Positions 23,682 through 35,142 of a stretch of 64,000 nucleotides of DNA are shown here, piece by piece. The notes beneath the pieces are model-generated. The model was given only the letters and a program-made list of their open reading frames with translations. It ran no database searches and was not told the origin of the DNA. Origin of the DNA: Acanthochlamys bracteata (taxonomy: Eukaryota; Streptophyta; Magnoliopsida; Pandanales; Velloziaceae). The DNA lies in contig CM034126.1 of NCBI GenBank assembly GCA_019914995.1, forward strand, positions 8,375,001 to 8,439,000, written 5' to 3'. Numbering within the stretch: position 1 is the stretch's first letter; each line of letters starts with the position of its first letter. The position numbers were made by a program, and so were the translations under genes.

Positions 23682-25089
23682 GCCGTTAAAACTCTCTATT
23701 TGGTGATATGGATATTATTAGGAGGAAAGTCGTGACCCTTACGCTTTGTTTGGATCATGGGTACACATAGGAAATGATAATGATTGTAAAACATTTATTG
23801 TGTTTACCTATGTTTGATAACACACTGTTCTGTTGTTACAAGCGTACCCTCCGAATCGGCGGGTACGCGTGGGGAGACGATTTTCATACTATTTGTGTCC
23901 TCGCTCGCTGCAGTTCTTCGTTACCCTACTTTTCTTTTCTCTCGAGCAGCTACACTTCGCAGCATTTTTTCTCTCACCTCTCCTGCTGACGGCTTTCTCT
24001 CTTTTGTTCTCCGGCCTTCTTCTCGCCCTCCTCTACTGATTAGATCTCTCTCGCTCTCTCTCTCTTTCTTCATTTTCATCTTGCTTGACCGAATCGGATT
24101 TAGTTTTTTGATTCTTCTTCCACTGTTTGATCCGTGTCATTTTTAATGTTTTGATTGAAATTTATTTCTCAATTTTTGTTGAAATTTGTTATTGATGATG
24201 GTATTTTAATCTAGATCTGTTTCTAAGAAGAGAAACAACACAGATTTGTTGAAACTGCTTTGCTGGTTTACATTCTTTAACTAGTTTGATCTTTTCTTTT
24301 TACTAGTTTTACTTATTTTACTGGGTTTGCATTGATAGAGAGTGCTTGAGTTGTTTTTCTTTTAAAAAAAAGTACTTCTAAGCATCTCTTAATGTTCACA
24401 TACACTTTTATGATAGTATATACTCGTCCGTGATGACTTGTATCATAAAAGCAAAGACGTTGTCCACCTTGTTCATTATGTCTAGTTATTTGAATGCCAC
24501 ATTGTCATTGTTGGATTTTCAAGATGGTGGTTAAGTGAAATGAAGCGAAGCGTTGAAGTAATTTGATCTGTATTTTGTCGACTTCTTTATTTGTTGCTTT
24601 GATTTTTTTTTTCTAGTTATGTTTACATTTGTAAGAGTTTGCATATGTAAGAAGTGCAGGCTAGTGTAATAAACTAATTCCCAGCATTATTTGTCTTGAA
24701 AAGTTGAACATTCATACGCTTGAGACGAAAATGTTAAGTTTTTCTAGAGTGATGTTTACCTGCAGTGGACCTATTTCTAATTGTTCTAACAGAGCTGCTA
24801 AGAACAAATGCAGTTTATAACATGCGAGTTTTAGTCTTTTAGATTTCAGTTCTGTTGTGTTTTAGTTTGTTATTTAGGCTATAAATAATGTTTCATAGCT
24901 TTCAAGAAATTGGCGAGCGTTCGTCAGCCAGTTGATTTTTTTTTTTAGAATGAAAAAAATATCAATTGCCAACACGGTTGAATGACTATCATTTCACTTT
25001 CTTGTCCTTTTTTTTGGAGTTATTGATTTTGTTTCATTGAGATCTTGGTTTGTTGAAGGTAAAGAATTGGTGCTTGGATTAAATTTCAA

Positions 25090-25760
25090 TGATGAACTAG
25101 TGATGATTTATTTTACTGGTTTGCATCATTTTTCTGGTTTGTATTTTTATTGATTTTTTTTTCTTACTAGTTTGCATTGTTTTAGTGGTTTGCATTTTTT
25201 TAATGATTTTTTTTCACTTGTTTACGTTCTTTTACTGGTTTGAATTCTTTCAATATTTTTCTTAATGTTTACTGGTTTGTATCTTATTAATGGTTTTCTT
25301 TTTTCAATAGTATGTATTCTTTTATTGATTTTACTCCTTTGCATTTTTTACTAGTTTAGATACTTTTACTGGTTTGAATTCATTCATTATTTTTCTTAAT
25401 GTTTACTGGTTTGTATCTTTTTAATAGTTTTCTTTTTTCACTGGTTTGTATTATTTAATTGATTTTACTACTTTGTATTTTTTAATAGTTTTTTTACTGG
25501 TTTATATTCTTTTATTAGTATGCATTCTTTCACTAGGTTTTTTTCTTTTTACTGGTTTGTATTGTTTTACTGGTTTGCATTTTTTACTGATTTTCTTTTT
25601 TTTTTACTGATTTATATTCATTTACTAGTTTGCGTTCTTTCACTGGTTATATTTTTTCTACTGATTTGCATTATTTTACTGGTTTAATTTTTTCACTGGT
25701 TTGCATTCTTTTACTAGTTTTACTAATTTACATTTTTTTACTGGTTTTCTTTTTCTTTTT
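25090..25760 (+). repeat. degenerate TTTTACTGGTTTGCATT minisatellite in a leader intron
   Basis: Around thirty imperfect copies of a 17-20-base unit (TTTTACTGGTTTGCATT) run up to a TTTTTTTACAG acceptor at 25757-25766, 13 bases before the transposase ATG. The placement suggests a long 5'-UTR intron with a polypyrimidine-like repeat. The first exon would be the CT-rich stretch near 23920-24170. Confidence 0.75.
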
Positions 25761-25778
25761 TTACAGATTTTGTTCAAT

Positions 25779-27021
25779 ATGGATAATAAATGTAAACTGC
25801 TGCGCTTGTATCATTTAACTACGGGATATATTATTTATGCTGTTACTTATTACTTGCTCTTACGAAGCCAACGTAAGAGAAAGCTAATTGAAACTGGTCC
25901 TAACATTACTGAAGAAAGGGAAAGAATTAGACGTGGGGTATTTAGTTCTCTGTGTAATGATGCTAGATGTCGTGGCATTTGCCGAATGAGTACATCGGCA
26001 TTTGCTAAGTGGTGTGATATTTTAGTGACTTATGACGGGCTTCGACCTACACGACGGGCTAGTATCGAAGAACAAGTTATTAATTTTATGTGTATTGTTG
26101 GACAAAAGTTAAAAAATCGTTTAGCACAAGGTATTTTCCAACGATCTGGAGAAACTATTAGTCGTCATTTTCATAATGTTTTAAGGGCTACCATAGAAGT
26201 AGAAGGAAAGTTTTTACAACAGCCTGATGGATCACGAGTTCCTACAGAAATCTACAATAGTCATAGATACTATCCATATTTCAAAGTAAAGATATTTTTT
26301 CTCCATTACTTGCATAAAATTTATTTTATATAATTTACTAAATAATAAATTATAATGCCAGGATTGTGTTGGTGCAATTGATGGAACACATATTCGAGCT
26401 AAAGTTTCTAAAACTGTTCCTCCTAGATATCGCGGTAGAAAAGAATATCCAACACAAAATGTGCTCGCTGTTTGTACTTTTGATCTTAAATTTACATATA
26501 TTTTAGCTGGTTGATAAGGATCGGCATCTGATTCTAGAATTATAAAGGATGCATTAAGAAGGCGATGTCTGTTAAGAATACTTGAAGGTAAGAATGAGTT
26601 AACATAAATATTTATGCAAGTTCAATCTTTCTAATAACATATGTTTGACATATGAATTTTAGGAAAATTCTATCTGGTTGACGTTGGTTTCATGACGAGG
26701 AGTGGGCTAATTACACCTTATAGAAGAGTTCGGTATCACTTACGGGAGTATTCGTCAAATCCACCGAGAAATTATCAAGAATTGTTCAACCTTCGACATG
26801 CATCATTGCGAAACACAATTGAAAGAGCATTTGGCATCCTTAAGAAACGTTTTCCTATTGTATCAAGCTCAGATGAACCTTTATTTTGTGTTGAAATCCA
26901 TACAAAAATCATAATAGCATGTTGCGTTATGCATAACTACTTGATGGGTGAGGATGTAGATGACGATCTTATTAGAGAAGTAGATGAGGAACTTGCTAAC
27001 GAACCTAATGAAGTCAAATAG
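25779..27021 (+). pseudogene. PIF/Harbinger DDE transposase with two adjacent stops
   Basis: Exons 25779-26285, 26362-26587 and 26663-27021, all with GT-AG introns and matching phases, would give about 363 codons. The N-terminal part holds the helix-turn-helix-like region (SIEEQVINFMCIVGQ...SGETISRHFHNVL). The DDE triad is visible: Asp in GAIDGTHI (exon 2), Asp in YLVDVGF (exon 3) and Glu in NTIERAFGILKKRFP (exon 3). Two consecutive stop codons TGA TAA at 26512-26517 stand where the family has Trp-Glu (AGWEGSA). Each is a single base change from the expected codon. Everything else remains open, so loss of function looks fairly recent. Confidence 0.9.
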
Positions 27022-27414
27022 TTATGATAATGGTGCTCGTGATGAAGATACATTACAAAGAGAGTCTATTAGAGATGCAATTGCACTTGAGATGTGGAGA
27101 GATTACAACATATAATCTTATCCACTTGAGGTTTTTTTTTGAGCTTTTTGGGTGTTATACTACAGTATATAATGTTATACACTTGTATCTTTTTGGCTTT
27201 TTGGGTGTTATATTACAGTATATAATCTTATCCAATTGTATTTTTTTTGCTTTTTGGGCCTTATATAACAGTATATATTTTTATCTACTTGTATTTTTTT
27301 AGCTTTTTGGGACTTATTTTTCTGATGAACTTTCCATGTTAACTTTTATGTTATATTAATAGTGTGTTTAATTAATAAGTTAAATTTATTGCTTATTTAT
27401 GTTGTTTTTATCAT

Positions 27415-28479
27415 ATGGAAGATTTTAACATGTCACAAAAGCGAAAGATATGTGGAAGGAGTGATCCCGTTCTATGGACTTCTGCAATGGATGAGGCTAT
27501 TATTGATGCCCTTTTGAATCAACATAATATAGGAAACCGTATCAATGGAACCTTCACGATATATGCTTATGATAATATACTTAAGGAGATGAGGGAGCAC
27601 TTTCCAGATAAACCACTAAATAAGGATAGAATCCACAACCGCATTAAGTATATGAAGAAAAAATTTGCTCCGGTTTGGGATTTATTTAAAGGTGGCTTAA
27701 GTGGGCTTGGAACAGCTTCACCTGTAAATTTGAGGCTGAGCCTGAGGTGTGGGAACAACTAATTCAAGTACATTTGTCCTATGTTAATTTATTTGAACTT
27801 CTTATTATTGATCTTATAAAGATGTTTTTTTAATTAAAAATTACAGCGAACTCCTGAGGCTACTGAATGGAGAATCAAATCATTTTTACTCCCTTTTGAC
27901 AAGTTGAGCATACTTTATGGGAGTGATACGGCTATCGATGGTGTAGCTTCGTCTTCGACTGAGATAAGAGATGGTTTCATAAGAGATGTTTTGAGAAAAG
28001 AGACAACTGCAGACACGATTGAAGAAATTGATGATTTGATAGTTGAAAATCATGTTAGTTTAGAGGGTTTTCATATTAATTGTCAAGCAGCTCCTGAAGC
28101 TAGGCCTTCAAGTGTACCAACTGATGGACAATCACCAGTGTCAGAACATCCTTCCAAGAAATTAAAAGGAAAGACAAAAGAGGATGCTGGTTTAGAGTTT
28201 ATGAAAAAAACAATGCGAGAAATTGCTACAGCTATAAAAGATTCTGCACATGATATGGCTAGCGGTAAGGAGCCCCTTCCGATTAAAGAGTCTGAGATCG
28301 TTAGTCTGTTAGATGAACTTGAGATTGACAATCATCTTCATGAGGAATGTTATATGTTTCTTGTAGACAATCCTAGTAAGTTAAGAGCATTACTTAATTA
28401 TCCACAAGAACGATGTAAGAATCTTCTTATAAAGATGGTGTCAAAGGCTCAACCTTCTCCATCATTTAGTGCCTACTAG
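27415..28479 (+). pseudogene. Harbinger ORF1: Myb/SANT-like DNA-binding protein, frameshifted
   Basis: Exon 1 (27415-27767) encodes a plant Myb_DNA-bind_3 type domain (LWTSAMDEAIIDALLNQ ... GNRINGTFT ... KDRIHNRIKYMKKKFAPV). Exon 2 (27847-28479, 211 codons with stop) continues with TPEATEWR, an acidic linker (TIEEIDDLIVENHVSLEG) and a C-terminal region. A frame change near 27707-27715 falls where the family reads SGFGW. Downstream of it the other frame resumes FEAEPEVWEQLIQ and splices in phase to exon 2. In PIF/Harbinger elements this protein binds the ends and recruits the transposase. Confidence 0.85.
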
Positions 28480-28792
28480 ATAAGAGCTGTGTTATTATTT
28501 TCAGTTTTGCGTATACTTACTTTATATGTTAATCATCTGTCAAATATTTCAAGGATAAGATGGAGTGCTGGATTGAAGTTTTGGAGAGGAGTTAGACTAT
28601 GTGATCATATTTTGTTATTTAGATGGCTTTGGAGCTCTCAAAGAAACCCACACAACTCTAATATTTTGTATTGAGAATGAGTTGTAATTGTGTTTCTAAA
28701 TTAAGGCTGTATTTTTATTTATTTTGAATATTATATTTGTATAATTAACTTGTCTATGAAATTATTATTGTTGTTTGTAAGTTAAAGTTTAT

Positions 28793-29293
28793 TTAAACTA
28801 AGAAATGGTTCACTGGATTGCTGGATTCTACAGAGTTACCTTTGTCATGATCAGTTGTCTCTTGTTTTGTCGCTTCACATGTAGTGCTATTTGTCATTCT
28901 CCTGGTCTTTGTAGACCACAGACCGAATCCTGCATAATAGTAAAAGGGTTCAAACGACCAAGCATGTTTCCTTAACTTTGTTCCTGACCTCCTCTTCTTC
29001 AGCTTATTGGTCTTTTGCAGATACACCACCTAAGAAAAGGTTACACATATAGATGTTATTTGAACTTCTTAAATCTACGAAACATCATACGACCAAGCAT
29101 GTATGAATGAGCTTACTTGAACAAGTGGTACACCTTCCCATGGCCGCTTTAGAGTGCAAAGCTCCCATATTATCACGCCAAGACTGAAAATATCACACTT
29201 TTCTGTAAAGGGTTCATTGCGTATAAGTTCAGGGGCCATCCATTCAAGTGTGCTTGTGGATGAATTATCCCTCATGGGAATATCTGTCATTAC
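28793..29293 (-). pseudogene. captured Raf-like MAPKKK kinase fragment
   Basis: Minus-strand exon about 29293-29117 reads VMTDIPMRDNSST, EWMAPELIRNEPFTEKCD and IFSLGVIIWELCTLKRPWEG. This is kinase subdomains VIII (APE) and IX (D..S.G) in the wording of plant EDR1/CTR1-like Raf kinases. It ends VPLVQ at a GTAAGC donor. The next piece, 29029-28793, starts at a TTCTTAG acceptor with VVYLQKTNKLKKRRSGTK and does not continue like a kinase after VVY. The catalytic loop and ATP site are absent. The usual GTPEW is changed to STLEW. It lies between ORF1 and the right terminus of the Harbinger element, in the opposite orientation, as expected for a transduplicated host fragment. Confidence 0.85.
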
Positions 29294-29990
29294 CATGCAT
29301 TGATTGTTCATGAAGTATACCAGTTAGATGACAAAACATTGGGTATGCTTTCATTTATTATTTTTCAATTTTAGTCACAGAAGTTTGCATGCATGTATTC
29401 TTTTAGTTTGATAAAAATTTTACAAAACATTCTTTTTTTTATTTTAATATAAATTTGTAATCAAAATCAAACTATTTAAACTGTTAAAGATATTTTGATC
29501 TTTTAGCAAAGTTTCCTATCATTACTTACTTATTTATTGTTCTATCCAAACACAGTTAAAGGTTTATCTATACTAACATATCCAAACATCGTAAGGTTAA
29601 ATAACTACACTTTCCTATCTATCCTCTTACTATCTTTCCAATCTATCCTCTTACTCTTATTCTTTAACCATGTATCCAAACATACGCTTATAGAGAAATC
29701 ATAAGATTGGCCAATGAGTTGAGAAATGTTCGATGGGGCTGGACCCTTTATAAGATGGCGGTTATACACGGGGGAGTTGCGGCTATACCCTCAACATCAG
29801 CTCCTAAAAGATGGATGTTCCAAAGCAAGGCGTATAAAGGGGCACGAAATGCATAGAAAATTAACAACTTTCTATGAAATTTGGAGCAACTCTTTAGAAG
29901 TACTGGTATCACGGAGGATACAGTTAACGTCGACCATACCATTATTTATCTTGATGATATCGAGTATGGTGGAGCAGTAGGCATATTAGT

Positions 29991-30107
29991 CATCAATGCT
30001 ACTCGAAATATTTGGTTAAGTGGAAGGGTTGGATGGACGATAAGGTAAGCTGGGATCATGAAGATGTTGTACCCATTCCACTAAAAGATCTAAGAGTTCC
30101 GCTATAA
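29991..30107 (+). pseudogene. chromodomain-like C-terminus of gypsy integrase
   Basis: 38 codons including YSKYLVKWKGWMDDKVSWDH and a stop at 30105. YLVKWKG.....SW(E/D) is the core of the chromodomain at the C-terminus of chromovirus integrases. The catalytic integrase core is not present upstream. The preceding 29726-29940 stretch has a further short frame (LEQLFRSTGITEDT...) that I could not place. Confidence 0.7.
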
Positions 30108-30140
30108 CTACACACGACTGCGACGATGGCATCACAAAAT

Positions 30141-30152
30141 AGGTGGGGGAGA
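30141..30152 (+). other. polypurine tract
   Basis: AGGTGGGGGAGA directly before the 3' LTR, the plus-strand primer of the chromovirus. Confidence 0.8.
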
Positions 30153-30154
30153 CG

Positions 30155-30680
30155 GTCACGGTATAACTATTTTAACTTTTTCCCTATCCGTAAAAGACTT
30201 TTTACTTAAATAAAGGACCTTATATATAAAACTGATCTAAAGTATGGTAGAATACTCTAAACACCTTGAATATTTTGACATAATTGTAAAGTAACTTAGA
30301 AAAATTCTAAATAGTTTAGATATTTTAGGAGGTGGGGATTTTGTATGAGATAAACGTAAAAATTTTCTAGGTCAAGTGTTCAATACTGTCCGATCAAAAT
30401 AATCTTCACCGTCCATTGAAAAGATAGAGTGGATATAAACAGAAAAGCAATGCTCTCATTTTGAACCATCAAGCAAAAGTTGTAAAAGGTTGTGAGTGCT
30501 AATAAAGAGTTTTTTCAAGCTCTCTTATTTAGTGTGCTTCTTACTTTCATATTTTCCTCAAATCTATATAAGCCTTTTTAGCTATCTTTGATAGCTCATG
30601 TAGAATAAGAAACTAAATTAGCTATAAAAAATCTGACTTAAGTATCGCACGGACTAAAGTAAAATTTTAAACCCATGACA
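30155..30680 (+). repeat. 3' LTR of the chromovirus
   Basis: About 526 bp, partner of 22858-23373 with substitutions and small indels throughout. It ends ...CCCATGACA. Confidence 0.83.
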
Positions 30681-31669
30681 CTATGTAGGAGTTCTTTTCA
30701 GAGAAGGTCGGCCTTTAAACATGATTCTCTTATGCTCATATCCAAGTTTCTCTTCTGTAGCATTGTACGACACCCACTACATGTAGCTATTAACACAAAC
30801 TATTAGAGATCGCAAAAGAAGGTATTTATATGACTTTAATAAAGAGAACAAAGAGGGAATTCGTTTAGAATACGAGATAACATAAACAATCAATAATTAT
30901 GAAAGAAATTACCACTAATTGATAATACTTTTGCTAACTTTACATTGAAGAAGTAGTAGGCAGAACACCAAGATCATAGTCTTCTCTTCCCTACCTTCTC
31001 CTTTCTCTTCTTCTCTTCATCTTCTTCGCTGCTTCGTTTTTGGTGTGTTGCTATTGACCAATCAACACCAACACTCCCATAATAGAGAAAGGAACTAACC
31101 TAAGTCACGACCCCAGTGCCCAATTCACATTCTCTTTTTATGTTTTAATTTGGTTTGGGCCACCCACAAAAACCAACAGATTATTCAAAAATTTTTATTT
31201 TTAGTTTGAAATCTTAAAGTATAAAGTTTAGTAGGTTAGGAGAAAGAAAATTCAGTCCCTGCTTGGCGATCGAAAACAATTCCTCTTGGATGACTATAAA
31301 GCTTGTCTAAAACCATGTTTGGCAATCTTTTTAATTTACCACATTCTCATTAATGAGCAAGGCATGTGGGAAATGTGCATGCGCCTACCTCAAAAAAAAA
31401 AAAAAAAAAAAACTAATCTTAAATGCTGAGATTTTCTTATCAGAAGACTTCTGCTTCCTACTTAAATACATTGCAGTCAACTTGAACTAAATGGATGTGG
31501 CACACCAGCAGCAGTCCAATAGGAAAATTTTGTACAGTGCTGCAATGGAAGTTATCTTGTATTTCTTTGTTCTCTCAAAATGTGCAAGTCACCGCTATAT
31601 ATGCTTTCTCACCCACAAGCTGGAAATTTGGGTTGAGAAAAACAGAATGATGATTTGTTTCTAATCTTT
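30681..31669. other. downstream region of the KOR gene
   Basis: No coding capacity recognised. It contains a poly-A run at about 31391-31410. The part nearest 31669 is presumably the 3' UTR of the minus-strand cellulase. Confidence 0.5.
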
Positions 31670-34600
31670 TCATGGTTTCCATGCAGATGGTGGCGGTGGG
31701 GGAGTCGGGAACATGGGTGGAATAGCAGAGAAAAGTGTGTTTTTATCAATGCCATTGTTCACCCCTGATAGAGACACCAACGCTGCAACTAGACCAGCAT
31801 TTCCTGCAAGTGTAGGTTCAGTATAGTTATAATTAGTCCGAACATCTTTAAAGCCATCATGTCTATCTGGCCCTGCAATCCATTGCCCCAACAATGGTGT
31901 TGGGGTTGGGTTTTTTGGTGTCTCTCCACTTCCATCCACCTTTGCAACTGTACTTGACACCATTCTTAGGAATTGAAGCACCTCTGTGATGTACATGCCT
32001 TGGGTACCGGGTACCGTATCCAACAACATAGCTCATTTTCTGAGGGTTGTTTCCAAGAATGTAATCAATCTGCAAATAACAGAACCAATCTTGTTTTAAG
32101 ATTAAGCAACAACTTTATCATGATTTGAGTATCCTCTCTGTTTTCTATTTCTTAGTGTATGGGACAGTAGGTAAAGAGGCTAGATAAGTTTGAGATGCTT
32201 TCAAGATTACCAATGCAAATTATGAAATTTTCAATCTTTTGTTCCTGGTAGCCAATAAAAATTGCTAATAACCATATATATATAGGGAGTGCGCATGGAG
32301 TGTAGGAGTGTAGGGAGTGCATGCATCCTATCCCATATATATATAACAAACAGACCATGCACAATAAAGGAGTGAAATTGTGTTAAAGGAACTATGTATA
32401 ACTGAGTGGCTTAGAAAAGTATTTAGTAGCTAGCCTTATATGCAGCAACTAGCAGTTTCGTTTATAAGTGGAGGGAGTGTTACCTGGGATTTGGCAAAAT
32501 TCCTGAGAGTTTCTGTGGAGTAGAAATTGGGACCACAGTACCATCCTGGGGTATCAGCAGCTTCAAGATAGTCACTAAATACTGAAGCTAGAAAAGCTGC
32601 ATTTACCACGTACTGAAGGGGTTGAGGCCTTCCATGATTCAATTGTATCAGACCTCCTGTTGGACACAGTCAGCACAAATCAATTTGGACCTTTGTACCA
32701 CAGAAAAGGTTAAAAAATGTAACAGATTTTGTCTTCACAAACCTTTTGTAAAATTGAAGGACCTAAACATGGGCAAGTAAGAGCACATAACGTTGCCAGT
32801 TTGGTTGTGGAATGTTCTAAGTATTTCTTCGTATGGATACCCTGGGCTTAAGAAGAGCCTCAATCTACTGAGAAGAACCTGCACCGCAATAGTAGAAAGT
32901 ACTGGCATTCATTAGAAAAGGGATGTATTTCATAGAATACTTCCACACTTAGATGACCAAGAGTCAAAACCTTCCAGTAAGGATGACTAAAATCTATACT
33001 AGCATTCAACCTATTTGGCTTACTCCAGACTTTGTAGATTTTAGTGAAGTGGTAAAGTGTGTGATCCTACCTGGGCACCAGTAAGCTTGTTGTCCCAACT
33101 AAAGACCCCATAGTCAGGGCCTCCCCAGAAAGCACCAGCATGCTTGGCAAGACGAGGGTTAGTAGCCAACTGGAGGTAGGAAGAGTTCCCAGTGGCATAG
33201 TACATCCATGCTCCAGCCCAAACAAACTCATCCCAGTAACTTGTTGAATTGTAGAAGATTGCAGGATCAGAGCCACCAGGGCTATACCGACCGCGCTGCT
33301 CCCTTCCATATTTGAACAGTGTTTTGGCTCCATGAACAAGCTTCTCTGAATAGGTCTTGCTGTCCTTGAACACAATGGAAGCAGAAGCCAGCGCTGCTGC
33401 CATCTCGGCTGCAAGATCTGAGCAACTATGGCATTCATAGACTGGTCTTGGGTAATCGATGTCCTCAGGTCTTACCCAGCAGTAGTGATCATTTGGGTTT
33501 GGTCCTCTTGAAGTATCCCCTACTCCTACCTGCCATCAGAAGTTGATTCAACATGTTAGACACCAACGATTGCTCATGAAGACTATATGTGATATCATTC
33601 TATAGAAGAGGATGAAACCACATCTTCTACTTCAGTTCAGCACAAAAACACAATCCAATGATGTTGCAATTAAAGAGAGAAGGTTCTTAAGAGTATAGAA
33701 CATGGTTAGTTCATCAGCAGTTAAAATTAGACTATATAACTACAAGCATTTAATTTTACGTAGTCATTAGTTACTGCTACGCCATAGATAAGACTTTAAG
33801 AATGAACAGAGTAATAAAGTTGTCCAGTAATGAACGGTGAACTTAATGAAAGTAGGTAAAATACAATAAATTACTGATACTTCAACATTATTAAATCACA
33901 TGATTGAATCAACCAAATTCATAATTAGAAATTTTGACGAAATAAAAGACTGCTACAACTTATGTGTATATCGTTTAGTACATTACGTCGAGTAGAAGGA
34001 TCGTTTCTTGACTAGAGGATGCCATCCTTGTACAGGCACCACCCTACCTTTTTCAAGTTCTAACTAATTTAGAGATTTAGTTTTGCAATGAGAACTTCCG
34101 GAATCAAGTAAGGCACTTAGTTGTAACAACCAAACATTTTACCTGAGCAGCGATCCTGTCGATGGTATCTGCAGAGTTATTGAATGTTTTGAGGAAGTAG
34201 TCAGTTCCCCATTTGATTATCTCCCTCACATGCTCGAGCTCACCAGCTGCTTCATACTTTGCTTTATACTCTATGACACTCCAGCTAAGCATTGTCATGG
34301 AAAAGGACATTGGAAAGTTGAACTTGATTGCATCACCGGCATCATAGTACCCTCCAACGAGATTCTTCTTTACGGAGTTATCTGAGAGCCCGTCTCTCAT
34401 TCCAGAGTTTCCCCTCCAGTTCACATTGTTGTGTCTAGGAATTGGCCCAGCTGCCAATAGGACGGTAGGCAAAGTGCATTAGAGCTTAAGGATAATTCTC
34501 GTCTTGGACTAATAGCTAAGCATTCCCTTCTAGCAATTGGTAAGGGAGCTAATTGTCTCCTACTTCATAGAAATTTGATACTTTTTGGATCTAGAATGAA

Positions 34601-35142
34601 CAAAAAAGATTTATAATATTGCATGTTCTATGAGAAGAGATTTCGATCTTTCGTATGCAGGCTTGTTGATGTGATGCCTCCTCGGATCTAGTATATACGA
34701 CGAACCGATAATTTCTTTTAAATAGCTATCAGATTGATGAAAAGATTTGTAACTTACATCGTTGAGCATTGAAGAACATGAGGGCCTTGTGCAGTGCCTT
34801 TGTGTAGGAGTCGAGCGGCGGTTGTTTGTGGTGATGGTGAGGTACGGTCTTGACAATAAGCATTACAAACCCAATCAGGACAGCAACACCAACCACTGTG
34901 CCGACACTCCACATAAAGAGCTTGCGGCTGACAACAACACACCCGAGGTCAACATACCGCTTCTTCTTCTTGCCTGCATCACCAGGTCCGGCAAGCAGCC
35001 AGCTCTGCTGCGTTTCATCCAAAGGCGGCCTTGTCAAAGCTGCACGATCCAGGTCCTGTAGGTTCCTGCTCCTGTCATCGTCTGTGGCAGAGTCTGCATT
35101 GGATATCTCTAGGGACCCTCCCCATGGATCTCTTCCAAACAT
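31670..35142 (-). CDS. KOR1: KORRIGAN-type GH9 endo-1,4-beta-glucanase with a 1-bp frameshift
   Basis: Six exons: 35142-34758, 34450-34143, 33529-33071, 32878-32743, 32656-32484 and 32069-31670. All junctions are GT-AG and phases match. The product opens [20 protein letters not shown], has a cytosolic tail with LL and acidic motifs, one transmembrane helix (about 74-97) and a GH9 domain. The catalytic-base region [13 protein letters not shown] is in exon 2. The Pro-rich end [13 protein letters not shown] closes it. Such enzymes sit in the plasma membrane and Golgi with cellulose synthase. The last exon is 400 nt, one more than a multiple of three: an extra base near 31879 shifts the frame after NTIVGAM, so the literal product stops at 31863 (555 aa instead of about 619) and loses the region with the catalytic Glu ([13 protein letters not shown]). 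It is either a sequencing error or a disabling mutation. Confidence 0.95.

Larger units (their letters stand above)
23742..29687 (+). mobile_element. PIF/Harbinger transposon with both genes (inactive)
   Basis: 5,946 bp inside the chromovirus. The terminal inverted repeats read CGCTTTGTTTGGATCATGG and, from the right end, GCGTATGTTTGGATACATGG. Target duplication TTA is present at 23739-23741 and 29688-29690, as is typical of the superfamily. On the plus strand it carries a DDE transposase gene (25779-27021) and an ORF1-type Myb/SANT gene (27415-28479), the two proteins such elements need. On the minus strand at 28793-29293 it carries a captured kinase fragment. Stops in the transposase and a frameshift in ORF1 make it non-autonomous now. 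Confidence 0.9.
22858..30680 (+). mobile_element. Ty3/gypsy chromovirus remnant, split by a DNA transposon
   Basis: A plus-strand element bounded by related LTRs (22858-23373 and 30155-30680) and flanked by CTATT/CTATG. The 5' LTR is followed by a primer site, a coiled-coil gag-like frame and, after a 5.9-kb PIF/Harbinger insertion, a chromodomain-like tail, a polypurine tract and the 3' LTR. Without the insertion the element is only about 1.9 kb, so protease, reverse transcriptase, RNase H and most of the integrase are missing. It is either a deletion derivative or a small non-autonomous element. Confidence 0.8.
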
